A DNA stretch of 64,000 nucleotides, from assembly GCA_963995505.1 (NCBI GenBank), contig OZ023186.1:558001-622000 (forward strand), written 5' to 3'. Below, in pieces: positions 34,640-45,451 of this stretch (position 1 is its first letter; each line of letters starts with the position of its first letter). The notes under the pieces are model-generated. The model did not search any database. It was not told the DNA's origin and worked only from the letters and a program-made list of their open reading frames with translations. The position numbers and the translations under genes are program-made. The stretch is from Hypericum androsaemum (taxonomy: Eukaryota; Streptophyta; Magnoliopsida; Malpighiales; Hypericaceae).

Positions 34640-35330
34640 CTAGGTCAAAACATCATATATAAAGAGGGCTCGAGAAGAGGAGAGGATCATCAACAACACA
34701 ACAACACAAGTCTTTATCTTACTTGTTGCTTTTCCTTTTCCTAGTCGTAGTTCGTAGCCTATCTCTAGACTTAGCATAGTTAGACCGACTTTGGGAAGAT
34801 CACTCCGGACTGTCCTAGGTTCTTTGTTCACTTATTCCCGCAACACCCTCCAATGGCACAAAAGCCCCAACGACAAAAATATCCCGACGACCCAAAAATC
34901 TCAACAGCACAAAAATTTCAACAGCACATCATCCCAACGGCACAAATTATTTAATGGCACCTCATCCCAATGGCACAAAAATTCTAACGGCAAAAATAGA
35001 TGGCACATTAATTTTTTAACAAAAAGAAGTAAATCGTGTAGATCGTTAAATTCTCTTTCCGAAAATATATTATAATAGCAAAAAAATCAAACGAGCCAAA
35101 AGTTACAGCTTGTCGAAGTTTTGATTTTTTTTAATAAAAAAATCGGATACATGCGCGTCAGAATGTTCGATGGACTTGCAGCACCATACTGCAGGCCCCA
35201 CATTGGCAGCACCGAATCGGGCCCCTATTTTAAATGATATGTGTTAGTGTGCACTAACTTGTTTAACAATAGCAGATTTTATCACCCGCTATTTTGGTGA
35301 TTATTTTTTAATGGCAACACAAATAAAGAG
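34640..35330 (+). repeat. Tandem 0.69-kb duplication, unit 1
   Basis: Begins taggtcaaaacatcatat, contains tataaagagggctcg, a run of tggcacaaa-type short repeats and ends with ccgctattttggtgattatt. The next unit starts 693 bases downstream. The TATA motif and capping-like text suggest an LTR-type promoter unit. Confidence 0.75.
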
Positions 35331-35990
35331 GGCTATGTCAAAGCATCCTATATAAAGAGGGCTCGGGAAGAGGAGAGGATCATCAACAACACAACAACAC
35401 AAATCTTTACCTTACTTGTTGCTTTTCCTTTCCCTACCCATAGTTCGTAGCCTATCTCTAGACTTAGCATAGTTAGACCGACCTTGGGACGACTACTCCA
35501 GACCGTCCTAGGTTCTTTGTTCACTTATTCCAGCAACACCCTCCAACGGTACAAATGCCCCAACAGCAAAAATATCCCGACGGTCCAAAAATTCCAACGG
35601 CACATTATCCCAATGGCACAAATTTTTTAACAGCACCTCATCCCAATGGCACAAAAATTCCAACGGCAAAAATCGATGGCACATTGATTTTTTTTAAAGC
35701 CGTAAATCGTGTAGATTGTTAAATTCTCTTTCCGAAAATATATTATAATAGCAAAAACTCCAAACGAGCCAAAAATCATAGCTCTTCGATGTTTTGATTT
35801 TTTTTAATAAAAAAATCTGATACATGTGCGTCAGAACGTGCGATAGACTTGCAGCACCATATTGCAGACCCACATTGACAGCACCGAATCGGGCCCCTAT
35901 TTTAGGTGATATGTGTTAGTGTGCACTAAATTGTTTAACAATAGCGGATTTTATCACCCGCTATTTTGGTGATTATTTTCGAATAAATAA
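35331..35990 (+). repeat. Tandem 0.69-kb duplication, unit 2
   Basis: Second copy of 34640-35330, about 90% identical by eye, same internal order (tataaagagggctcg, short ggcacaaa repeats, acatgtgcgtcagaacg, ccgctattttggtg). Confidence 0.75.
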
Positions 35991-36809
35991 AATTTGAATT
36001 GTAAAGAAACAGCTGTGTATTATGTATCAAGTGCGTGCGTTTCTTTTGTACAGAAGCCTTTTTTCCCTGCACGTAGAGAGTCAAATTGGGACTACTGGAT
36101 CGGCATTTTCTTGGTGTATCGACAAAACGGATTGATCCAAATCTTGAGATATGGTAAGAGTTGAATCTGATTCTTCCACCCAAAAAAAAAATCTGATTCA
36201 CATGTTCGAATTGTATCATATATTTTTTGGAAAAAGTCCATCTTAATATCATGTGGTATAGCTCAAAATCACTTTAGTTTCCTGTGGTAAAAAATCGACC
36301 AATCGAGTCATACTTATTCCAATTAACATAAAAAAGGTCCACGGGCAGTTGTCTGAACCTTTTCCGACCTGTCCGAACTCTGCCCGTCCATCTGGACTTG
36401 CCGCATCATCAATTTTGATGACGTGGCATGGATCTGCTCTCTCTTCCCTCTCTTCTTCTTCTTACACCAAAAAACAAAACTCAGAAACCCTGATAACTGA
36501 TCCCGAGTCACGATCACGCAACAACATCTAACCCTCAAATCCCAATAACGGAACATACCCAATTGGATTTTCAACCTAAGCAACCCAAAGAATGGAACTT
36601 TTAAACCAGAAACATACCGCAAGAAGAGAGAAAAAGCAACGAGAATCCAGTTAAAACCTAACATCCTAATTTAGCATTAAATCCACTGATTATTATAGAC
36701 GAGAACCCGGATAATTATTCCAAGAATCAATCGATCAACGGGAGAACTTTGAATTGTGGTTTGGATTTAACCTCTGCCACATGAGAACGCGAAGAGATGT
36801 AAGAAAATT

Positions 36810-36905
36810 GCCATCGTCAACAACCTCCTCGGCCACATCCCCTGCCGATTCGGGGACACCGCTCCGCTGTTTACGTGGACGTGCCCAAGATGTGATGGCC
36901 TCAAG
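36810..36905 (+). pseudogene. Class 3 lipase gene fragment (captured)
   Basis: The plus strand reads AIVNNLLGHIPCRFG then DTAPLFTWTCPRCDGLK and stops. Plant fungal-type lipases carry a FTWTC-RC-DLT-like segment shortly before the core domain. About 32 codons survive, ending at a TGA that probably lies beyond the captured exon. Confidence 0.6.
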
Positions 36906-37095
36906 TGAGGACGGGGATGACGTGGACGAGCTTCTCGTGGCTCGCCGGCGGATTCGGGGAGGAAGAAGACCCCGAGCAACAGCGTCCCAGGTGATAGCGG
37001 GGCTCGTGCTTGTGGCGGCAGCGGAGGAACCAGAGGAGTGGGGAAATGGAAGGAATCTGTTGGGGAGGAGACAGTGGTGGCGGGGCTCGTGCTTG

Positions 37096-37390
37096 TCGCC
37101 TCGGGGCTCCTCGCCTTCTCCTCCGGATCCTCCATCTCCGTCATTAACTCCCGCTCCCTCCAGCTCATCACCACCATCCCCCTTCCACATCCTCCCTCCT
37201 CGTTCTCTTCATCCTCCGCCCCTTCCCTCTCCCCCTTTATAGCTGCCGTCAGGTGGACCCCGCTCCCCCTTCGCCTCGACCTCCTCACCACCGAGCCGTC
37301 CTCTTCTCACCTCCTCCTCGCTGCTGGCACCCGCCACGGCCGGATCGCCGTCCTCGACCTCCGCCTCAAGTCCGTCGTTCTCTGGATCCT
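37096..37390 (+). pseudogene. WDR11-like (WD40) N-terminal fragment (captured)
   Basis: The plus strand encodes ASGLLAFSSGSSISVINSRS, LSPFIAAVRWTPLPLR and HLLLAAGTRHGRIAVLDLRL, closely resembling the first WD40 blades of plant WDR11-like proteins. About 100 codons are open, then vector-like TIR sequence resumes. A short part of it (ggggctcgtgcttgtgg) is duplicated at about 36998. Confidence 0.7.
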
Positions 37391-37850
37391 CTCCCGCCAG
37401 GACTCCTTCGTTCTCCGGTCCCTCCACTCTCCTGGGTTTCTGGGTTTTTTTTTCCTAGAAGAAGAAGAAGAGGGGAATGAGGAGAGAGAGAGGGAAGAGA
37501 AAAAAATCCATGCCACGTCATCAAATTTGCTGATGTGGCAAGTCCAGATGGACGGGAAGGGTTCAGGCAGGTCGGGAAAGGTTCGGGCAGCTACCCGTGG
37601 ACCTTTTTTATGTTAATTAGAATAAGTATGATTCAATTGGTCGGTTTTTTACCACAGGGTACTAAAGTGATTTTGGGCTATACTACAAGGTACTAAAGTG
37701 GACCTTTTCTATAATTTTTTAGGCAAGAGGCAAAATAGATCCTAGAATTCCGGGACTAATTTTTTTTAATCACCGGTGGCACGTTAATGTCTTGCATGCA
37801 ATGGGTCTATCTCATTTTTATTGGCACATCAGCATTTGATGATTTTAAAA

Positions 37851-38999
37851 AGGAAATTACTCTCAAGTCTCTCGAGTTTGCTTAAAAGTTTCCATGTTTG
37901 TAAAATACATGTCGATATCTCTCGTTTTTATTTTATTATACTTTCGGATCCCTGACTTACGTTAGTAGTTCTTTTTTTATTTTTGTCAATAAAATGACCA
38001 AAATATCCTTCGAACAAAAAATAAAAAATCGATGATGTCATCTCTTCTTCTTCCTCTAGAAACACAGGGATCATTTTGTAATTGTACCAAAAAATCCCAA
38101 ATCAAGATGAACCCTAATTCTGGACATTGGAATTTTCTTCCCCAAATCGATTTGCAATTCCTCGCGGGAGAATCCGTGGACAACAACGGTGCTCCGATGT
38201 TCGAATTGGAAGTTTCAGATCTCATTTCTCGTCGTTCATAGCTGCATTTCTCGTCGTCTATGGCTGCTTTTCATCACCGAGATTGAGTGCCGGAATCCGA
38301 CGAAGACGGTCGTAACAGGTTGGAGCCGTGGCGGCAGTGGCCAAAATCCTCCCAAGACCGACAAAGCTCGCCCTTGTAGAAGAGCCAGAGCTGGCGGTAG
38401 CGACGAGGACGCCGTCCATGACAAGGACCTCGTCGGCGTCGGTTGGAGGTAATTGATTTGAAGCTCGTCACCAGCTTGCATTTAGGAGCTTTGAGATTGG
38501 ATTGTGTTGTTGTATTCAAGTGAGTTCCTTTGACATGGGAATCGAATCGGGTTTCGGTTTTGCTGATGATAGTGTTTAGATATTGGTGAAATAGGGGTTG
38601 ATGAGGTGGAGAATTGGTTGTTTTGACTGATGAAAGCGGGTTTTTGAATTAAGAGATATGAGTCGGTTGCCTTCTGCATTATTAGGTTTGATCTTGAACA
38701 AGGTCAGCTGATTGAAGAACCTCATCGGCGCATTGAAGAAGAGAGGGAAGTTTTTTTGTCAGCAATTTTTGTCCGGCTACGAGGTGCAAGAAGAGATGAT
38801 GTCATCAAATTTTTTCGCTTTTTTGTTTTAAAGGTATTTTTGTCATTTCAATGAAAAAAAAATTCATTTAGAGACCCGAAAGTATAATTTAAAAAAAGAG
38901 GGACGTTGGCGTGTATTTTTACAAACGAAATTTTTTTTAGTATATTTAAGCAAATTTAAAAAATTTGGGATTCCCCTTCTAAAAATAAAGAAAAAGTTA
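37851..38999. mobile_element. Long-TIR element, contents not recognised
   Basis: The left arm (ggaaattactctcaagtctc ... ttattatactttcgg) is the imperfect inverted complement of 38830-38999 (gacccgaaagtataa ... gttact). The internal 800 bp is GC-richer with short open frames on both strands; I could not assign them to a family. Confidence 0.55.
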
Positions 39000-39772
39000 C
39001 TGTGACCCCCACCACCATCCTCGTCCTCACGATTAAAAACAACACACAAAATCATTAACTCGTAATCACGAACTCATCTTCTACCATAAGACCTTCCAAA
39101 AAACTCGTACATAGTTTATTCTCATTGGAGTTGTTCTAACTTAACCAAACCACAGGTTCGAGTCCTCGGAAGCGTGACAGTATTAAATATTTATTGGGAG
39201 AACTTTGCAGTCTTTCAAAAATCATATGCGGCTCGAAATTGAATTAGTCGATCCAGTGAGTCGAATACCAAGTGATATAAAAAAATATCTGCGGCGAGCT
39301 CTCTGCCCCTGGTCCCATCCGTTAGGTATCCAATAAAAAAGATACCAACTTGTAGTTGTCGCGTATCGGCTGGTGATGGTAACATACACAAAAACCCGTT
39401 TTTTAAGTCACTATCAGCCAAAAATACCACTCACATTGTATGTAACTGATTGGCCAATGAAATGCGTATTATTGCTTATCGCGAGTCAAGATCAAAAATT
39501 ATGTTGATCACATGTTACGCTTCAGAAAGAATACTATTATATGCATCGTTGATCACATGTTACGCTTTAGAAAGAATAATATTGTATGTATCGTATCGTA
39601 TCGTTCATAAAACTCTCCTCTTATACTATACATAGGACTAGCTAGGATCCCATTTCTTATCGCCACCATAAAAAATTCACATTTCGCACCTCCATAACTT
39701 GTCTATTGTATGCTTTATTTTTTAGGTAATAAATTTATTGGAAACATCGCCCTTCCCTTCCCTTCCCTTCCC
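39000..39772. promoter_or_regulatory. 5' flank and leader of P450 copy 2
   Basis: 39300-39470 matches 21371-21600 upstream of copy 1. The position aligned with copy 1's TATA box reads tccataact (about 39690), so the TATA core is lost. Four CCCTT units (about 39750-39770) sit directly before the ATG and are absent from copy 1. Confidence 0.6.
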
Positions 39773-41437
39773 ATGGACGTCAACACTTTACTTATTAGGA
39801 GCGTGGCCGTGGCCGTGGCCGTCTCTATCCTCCTGGTTCTCTTGGTCCGCTTCTTGTCCCCTACCGTTTTCAAAAGGAAAGCCCACCCGCTGCCGCCGGG
39901 CCCAAAGCCATGGCCCATCGTAGGAGCCATTCCACTGCTCGGTACAAGCCCACATGTCTCGTTGGCCCAAATGGCCAACAAGTATGGGCCCATCATGTAC
40001 CTCAAGATGGGCAGCCGCGGAATGGTGGTGGCCTCCTCCCCGGAAGCGGCCGAGCTGCTCCTCAAAGGGCAGGACCACAACTTGCTGGATCGGGCCCCGG
40101 ACGGCGGTTCCACCACCATGGCCTACAACAACCAGTCATTTGTGTTCGTTTGCTACGGCTCAAAGTGGAAGTTGTTTAAGAGCATTAGTAGCCATCACAT
40201 GTTGGGCCCTGACGGGTTGGCGAAATGGGCTCAAGTCCGGGCGACGGAGGTGGGCCATATGTTACGGGCCATATACGAAACTAGGAAGAGCAACCAGCCC
40301 ATTGTGGTTCTCGAGCTTCTCATCCATTCTATAGCTAATATGGTGAGCCAGGTGATATTCAACAAGAGGTTGTTTGTTGCTAAAGGAAGTGATTCTGATG
40401 ACGTCAAGGACTTGGTGCTCGAAGTAATGTGGAGGGCAGAGTTCTTCCACGCCGAGGATTATCTACCGCTGGTGGCTTGGTTGGATCCGCGAGGGGTCCA
40501 ATCGGGGAGGAAGAGATTGCACAAAAGGTGGGATAAATTGCTAAGCCGACTAATCGAGGATCATGTTGGTTCGGCCCATCAACGTTCCGAGCCAAATATA
40601 CTTGACGACTTGCTGGCTGCGACTAACCAACAGAATTCTGATGGAGAGGGTCTTCACATTGACAACGTCAAGGGCCTACTTTTGGTACGTTCAACCTTCA
40701 GTTCATGCATTGACTAATCAAGATTTGAAGTATTTAGAAACTGTTAATTATAATACAAACTCATTTTTCACCTTTGTGTAACTTTGTCTGACTTGTGTTG
40801 CAAGGATATGTTCGTGGCCGGCGCAGGCCCTCCGGCGATCCCTATTGAATGGGCACTCGCCGAGATGCTTAACAATCCGAACATCCTAAAACGAGCACAA
40901 GACGAGATGGACCAAGTCATCGGCCGAAGCCGGAGACTCGTGGAATCCGATTTACCCCAACTACCCTACCTCCAAGCCATATGCAAAGAGACACTCCGGA
41001 AGCACCCTTCCGTCCCCGTGATGACGCCGCGTATAGCAACCGATGCATGCGTGGTAAATGGGTACTACATACCGAAAGGCACTTCGGTATCCGCCAACAT
41101 ATGGGCCATCGGACGGGACCCCGGAGTGTGGGAGAGCCCGGAAGAGTTCAGGCCGGAAAGATTCTTGGAGGAGAGGCACTCCAAGAAGTACGCAGGAGGG
41201 AGCAACTTTGAGCTGATCCCATTTGGGTATGGGAGGAGAATGTGTGCTGGTTATAGGATGGCTAATGTGGTCGTGGGCTTCATGTTGGGATCTCTAATTC
41301 ACTCCTTCGACTGGAAGCTTCCGGAGGGAGTGGTTGTCCTTGACATGGAGGAGGAGTTGGGGATTACCTTGCGCAAGGCGGTTGCTCTTTCGGCCGTGGC
41401 GACTCCTAGACTCGAGCCCACTGCGTATGCATTCTGA
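39773..41437 (+). CDS. Flavonoid 3',5'-hydroxylase-like cytochrome P450 (CYP75A type), copy 2
   Basis: CDS is 39773-40684 plus 40805-41437, 514 residues; the intron is 120 nt with an in-frame stop. Same architecture as copy 1: membrane anchor lengthened by a (GTGGCC)n expansion ([12 protein letters not shown]), hinge [24 protein letters not shown] and haem loop [10 protein letters not shown] with Cys451. The I-helix motif is AGAGPP (309-314), losing both the acidic residue and the threonine of the AGxDT pattern; copy 1 lost only the threonine. Other differences are also at otherwise conserved sites (YGSKW versus YGPKW). The frame is complete, yet these changes make normal monooxygenase activity doubtful. 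Confidence 0.87.
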
Positions 41438-41504
41438 GCTTGTCGGGATTCGAGAAGCTCAAAAGGCATACGCGTATTTGAATAATCCATCTTCCAACCA
41501 AAGC

Positions 41505-41717
41505 TGTTGGAGATTACGTTTGTTATGTTGTTACCTTATCTTCACGGATTGTGTCCTTTCTTAGCTGGGTCATATCCTGCTTGATTACCTTTTTGTATTT
41601 TGATTTCCTTCCTATTTTCTAGGAACTTCTTTAGGAACGTTTGTTGACTAGAAGGCTATTTATGCCTAGCCTTTCTATTGAATAAAATCTGCGACTTGCA
41701 TTCACAAGAATTGTTCA
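41505..41717 (+). repeat. Copia-type LTR with adjacent primer-binding site
   Basis: 213 bp from tgttggagatt to ttgttca, followed at once by tggtatcaag, an initiator-Met-type primer-binding site. It contains a TATA-like/poly(A) region (attgaataaaatctg). It interrupts sequence that continues in the third P450 relic (aataatccatcttccaa at 50690), so it is inserted in the P450 3' flank. Confidence 0.7.
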
Positions 41718-42300
41718 TGGTATCAAGTAGAGATCTGTTATTCAGCTCCACCAAAAATAAGCCTACCTGCTGCGAAGTCTCTACCCTCCTAAAACAGAAT
41801 ATCGAGGAACAGCAACAGATCGCCGATTGATATATCGTCCTCTTACTTTCCGAATCCCTCGGATAATTTGGGACTGGTTAATGTGAGCGAACTGTTCAAC
41901 GAACGGAACTATGCTGATTGGGTTGATGAGATGACCAATTTTCTTTTGGCGAAAAATAAACTAGGTTTGTCGACCGTGCTATTGTCAAACCGGAGGCAAG
42001 CTCGGCGGATCACAACATCCGGCTGCGTTGTGATGCTATGGTCAAGGAATGGTTGGCCATATCGATGGACTAGAAAGTACGAGGCAGTGTCCATTACGCA
42101 AAGACGACGCGAAAAGTTTGGGCCGATCTCAATAATTAAAGATTGGACACGATGAGAGTCGAAAAGCTGTCGAGCTGTAGAGATTGGACACGATGCAGCG
42201 CAAATGCATCAATGGAAAAGATCACGCCCTTTCGGCTGAGATGATCTCCGCTAAAAAGTGTACTGCCATCGAACTATTATCATCGCTTATGAAGTACGTT
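41718..42300 (+). pseudogene. Copia gag fragment
   Basis: After the primer site the plus strand reads LGLVNVSELFNERNYADWVD, LAKNKLG, then in another frame FVDRAIVKP and DAMVKEWLAISMD: the N-terminal copia gag fold, broken by a frameshift near 41964 and stops. No pol follows before 42769, so the element is 3'-truncated. Confidence 0.7.
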
Positions 42301-42769
42301 TGGATCTAATCTCCCAACTAACCTAATCACCTTGACATGCATGTACGATCATTTCACATTTAAGAGTTTATTTGTTCTTATAAGTACGTTTAAGAGATTG
42401 TAACCGGCTCTTGAAGAAGAAACAGTAGATCCAGATATATATTTATTTTATAAGTAAACTTTCATTAGTAAAGGGTAAAATATACAAATATACAAAGGTT
42501 ACCCATGAACAGCATAGACCTAACAATCCATCCTGTTGCAAAAGGCAAAACAAAAATTGCTAACGGCAAACGCCAATACAAGTAAACCCTATTTCGGATA
42601 CTAAAGACTGAAAATAGAATGCCGTTGGAGCTCGAAACCTTCAACCACATACCATCCAGAAGGAACTACTAATCACCCGTCGATCTTGACTCTAGCCACA
42701 AGATGAAGTCTTGATTATAATTCTCTTTTAGCAAGTCTGCCCAGCAAATCCACTCTTGAGAGTGGTAAA
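42301..42769. other. Spacer between two copia relics
   Basis: AT-rich, with a short taagtaaactttcattagtaaa stretch resembling decayed retroposon tails. No gene. Confidence 0.35.
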
Positions 42770-45042
42770 TGATCGAATTGTAGAAATTGAAATAATTAGA
42801 TCATCTTATTAATTGAATCAAGCTGTACAAATGTATTTATATGTACAAAGCGTTAGTGGCTACAGAACACTAATTATGGGCCTAGCCGTTACACATAAAT
42901 GGGCCATGCTGGTTACATTGGTAACTAGCCGTTCGAAGATGGAGAAGTGTGAAGCTTCGCGGGAGATGAGTGGGCGCAGTGGACTCCCAAGGCAATCACC
43001 AGCAAATGATTAAGACCCAGATAAATTCTTCCTCGTAAGATTAGAAGGTCCAGGTCCCGATGGGTTAGATATTTTAACACTCCCCCTCAAGTTTGGTGTG
43101 AAGATATCATGAACACCAAGCTTGGATAGATGATGATTGAATTGAGCTGAATTTAAGGCCTTCGTAAGCACATCCGTAGTTTGTTCCTCACTTGGAGTGT
43201 ATGGAGTAGCGATGATACCTTCTTGAACCTTGTCTCTAATGAAGTGACAATCAACTTCAATATGTTTCGTTCTCTCGTGGAACACGGGATTAGAAGCTAT
43301 ATGGATTGCAGCCATGTTATCACAAAAAAGATTCATCGAACATTGAACAGAGAACTTCAACTCCTGCAATACACTTCGAACCCATACAAGCTCACTAGTT
43401 GCAGACGCCATTGCCCTATACTCAGCTTCAGCGGATGATCGAGGCACCACGGGTTGCTTCTTTGATCTCCAGACAATAGGATTCTTCCCCACGAACACGC
43501 AATAGCCTGTGGTGGATTTACGCTGCTCAGCCTTGCTAGCGTACGAGGCATCTGCAGAAGCATAAACAGATAGATCATTATTTCTCTGCATAAGAATCCC
43601 TTTACCAGGGGTTCCTTTCAAATATCTCAGGATTCTTTCCATGATTTGAAGATGAAACTCCTGAGGCTTATGCATAGCACGACTGATTAAGCTTACAGCA
43701 AAGGTTATGTCGGGTCTTGTGATCGTAAGATAAATCAATCTCCCAACCATTCTTTGAAACTTATGAACGTTTTCTACCAAAGGACTCTTCTCAGGAACTT
43801 TAAAGTGAGTTTCAATAGGAGTACAGAATAGTTTAGATCCCAATTTCTTAGATTCCTTTAACAAATCTAATACGTACTTCCTCTGATTTAAAAATACTCC
43901 CTTGGAAGAGTAAGCAAATTCCACACCTAGAAAATATTTTATTTGGCCTAGATCCTTAATGTCAAACCTGTCATGTGAGTCCAATTTAAGTTGATTGATC
44001 AATCGTTCATTGTCTCCAGTAATCAAAATATCATCAACATAAACTAGGACTATGACCTTACCTTCTTCCCGAGCTGAAATGAACAAGCTTGAATCTGAGT
44101 AACATTTGGAGAAGCCTAGCTTAAATAATTCTCCGCTAAGTTTAATGTACCAAGCTCGTGGAGACTGTTTCAGTTCATATATAGCCTTATTAAGTTTGCA
44201 TACCTTACCTGGTGCTTGAGCTTTAATCCCTGGAGGCAAATTAAGATAAACTTCTTCTTGAAGAGTTCCTTGAAGAGAAACGCGTTCTTTACGTCCATGT
44301 GCTCCATTTTTTATCCCTGATTAACAACAATTGAAACTAGAATTCTAACCGTATCCATTTTGGCAACAGGGGCAAAGGTTTTACTATAATCAACACCAGG
44401 TGTTTGAGTGAAACCTTTGGCCACAAGCCTTACCTTATACCTTTCTATTGATCCATCAGAATTATGCTTAATCTTGTACACCCATTTGCTGTCAATAGCT
44501 TTCTTATCCTTAGGCAAATCGACAATTATCCAGGTTTTATTTCTTTCCAAGGCATCAAGCTCTTCCTTCATAGCTTTTCTCCAAACATCAAGCTTGACAG
44601 CATCTTCAAAGTTACTGGGTTCATTACTATTGTCAAGATTACTGATGAAAGCTTGATGTTTGGGTTTGAGATATCTGTAACAAATGTAATCCTCTATAGG
44701 ATATAAACCTAAATAAGTTTTAAAATTTTTTTAACTTACAACTAGGTACCTTGGTTCTGGAGGATCTTCGTAGGGGAATGCTGATATCACCTTCATTTGT
44801 TTCCTGCAAATTCTGAACTGAACTTCTGTTAGAATTCAGACCTGGTTCGACAGCACTTAATTCAGGTAAACCTTCATCTCGTTCTCTTGAATCACGAACA
44901 ACTGCATCTTCAGTAGTAGAACCTGCATCGTTATCAACATCTTCAGAATCTGCAGCAGATTTTGCAGAAGGATCTGTAGCAGCATCTGCAGATTCTGTAG
45001 GATGTCGAATTGGTCCAGATGAAAGGATTGGTATAGGTATGA
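42770..45042 (-). mobile_element. 5'-truncated copia retrotransposon (LTR plus pol 3' half)
   Basis: 3' LTR at about 42770-43079 (tgatcgaattg...ttttaaca), purine tract at 43080-43094, then RNase H and RT on the minus strand. The frame 44239-43010 carries YVDDILITG and SSAEAEYRAMA; 44571-44311 carries the RT start (WVYKIKHNSDGSIERYK). They are separated by a frameshift. Upstream RT-integrase linker continues to 45042, where it meets the gag-only element; beyond that element (47094) KS-derived sequence follows, so the integrase, gag and 5' LTR were already gone before that insertion. Confidence 0.85.
43010..44571 (-). pseudogene. Copia reverse transcriptase/RNase H, frameshifted
   Basis: Two overlapping frames with the full RT active site (YVDDILITGD) and RNase H (SSAEAEYRAMASATSE, ERTKHIEVDCHF). 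A stop follows VVNQG near 44311, and the sequence DVKNAF resumes in another frame. Related to, but distinct from, the pol at 28213-31820. Confidence 0.85.
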
Positions 45043-45395
45043 TGTTATGAACCAGATTGCTATGTAAGTTGTAGCGGTGCGCGGTGGGATTTCGAGGCTT
45101 TGAACCTCGTCGTCCTCGCGCCGTATTGATAGAAATTGAGAAAGATAGATAAACTAAAGGAAGACTTCTTTTATTATTATTCGATAATCAAACCCTAGGA
45201 TGCCAAGGCATTATATAGCCATTAGCTAACAAACTGAATAGGAAGTACGAGACAAACCCTAACCTATTAGAGGTAAATCTCTAATTGACCGAGCAACTAA
45301 ATTGAAAAATACTAATTAAGAAATACTAATTGGAAATAACGGAATAGGAAATACTACTAACTAACGAAATCCCTGAAGCATCTTAACACATAACA
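45043..45395 (-). repeat. 3' LTR of the gag-only element
   Basis: 353 bp; differs from 46741-47093 at two sites seen. Confidence 0.9.
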
Positions 45396-45451
45396 TCACT
45401 CCCGCCCTCGCGAGGCAGCTCGTCCTCGAGCTGGGGGTCCGTATGTGTGCG

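Larger units (their letters stand above)
36229..37710. mobile_element. TIR element carrying fragments of two host genes
   Basis: The ends (ggaaaaagtcca...tgtggtatagctc and its complement to 37710) match the 349-bp foldback element at 21835-22183. Flanks atatttttt and ataattttt are a possible degenerate 9-bp target duplication. Between the arms are GC-rich segments with homology to a class 3 lipase (36810-36905) and to WDR11 (37096-37390). No transposase is present. It has the structure of a Pack-MULE-like element: borrowed exons inside non-autonomous ends. Confidence 0.8.

Noticed and set aside
36735..37291. Several overlapping Ser/Pro/Arg-rich frames
   Set aside because: They are low-complexity translations of GC-rich captured DNA; only the lipase and WDR11 frames show homology.
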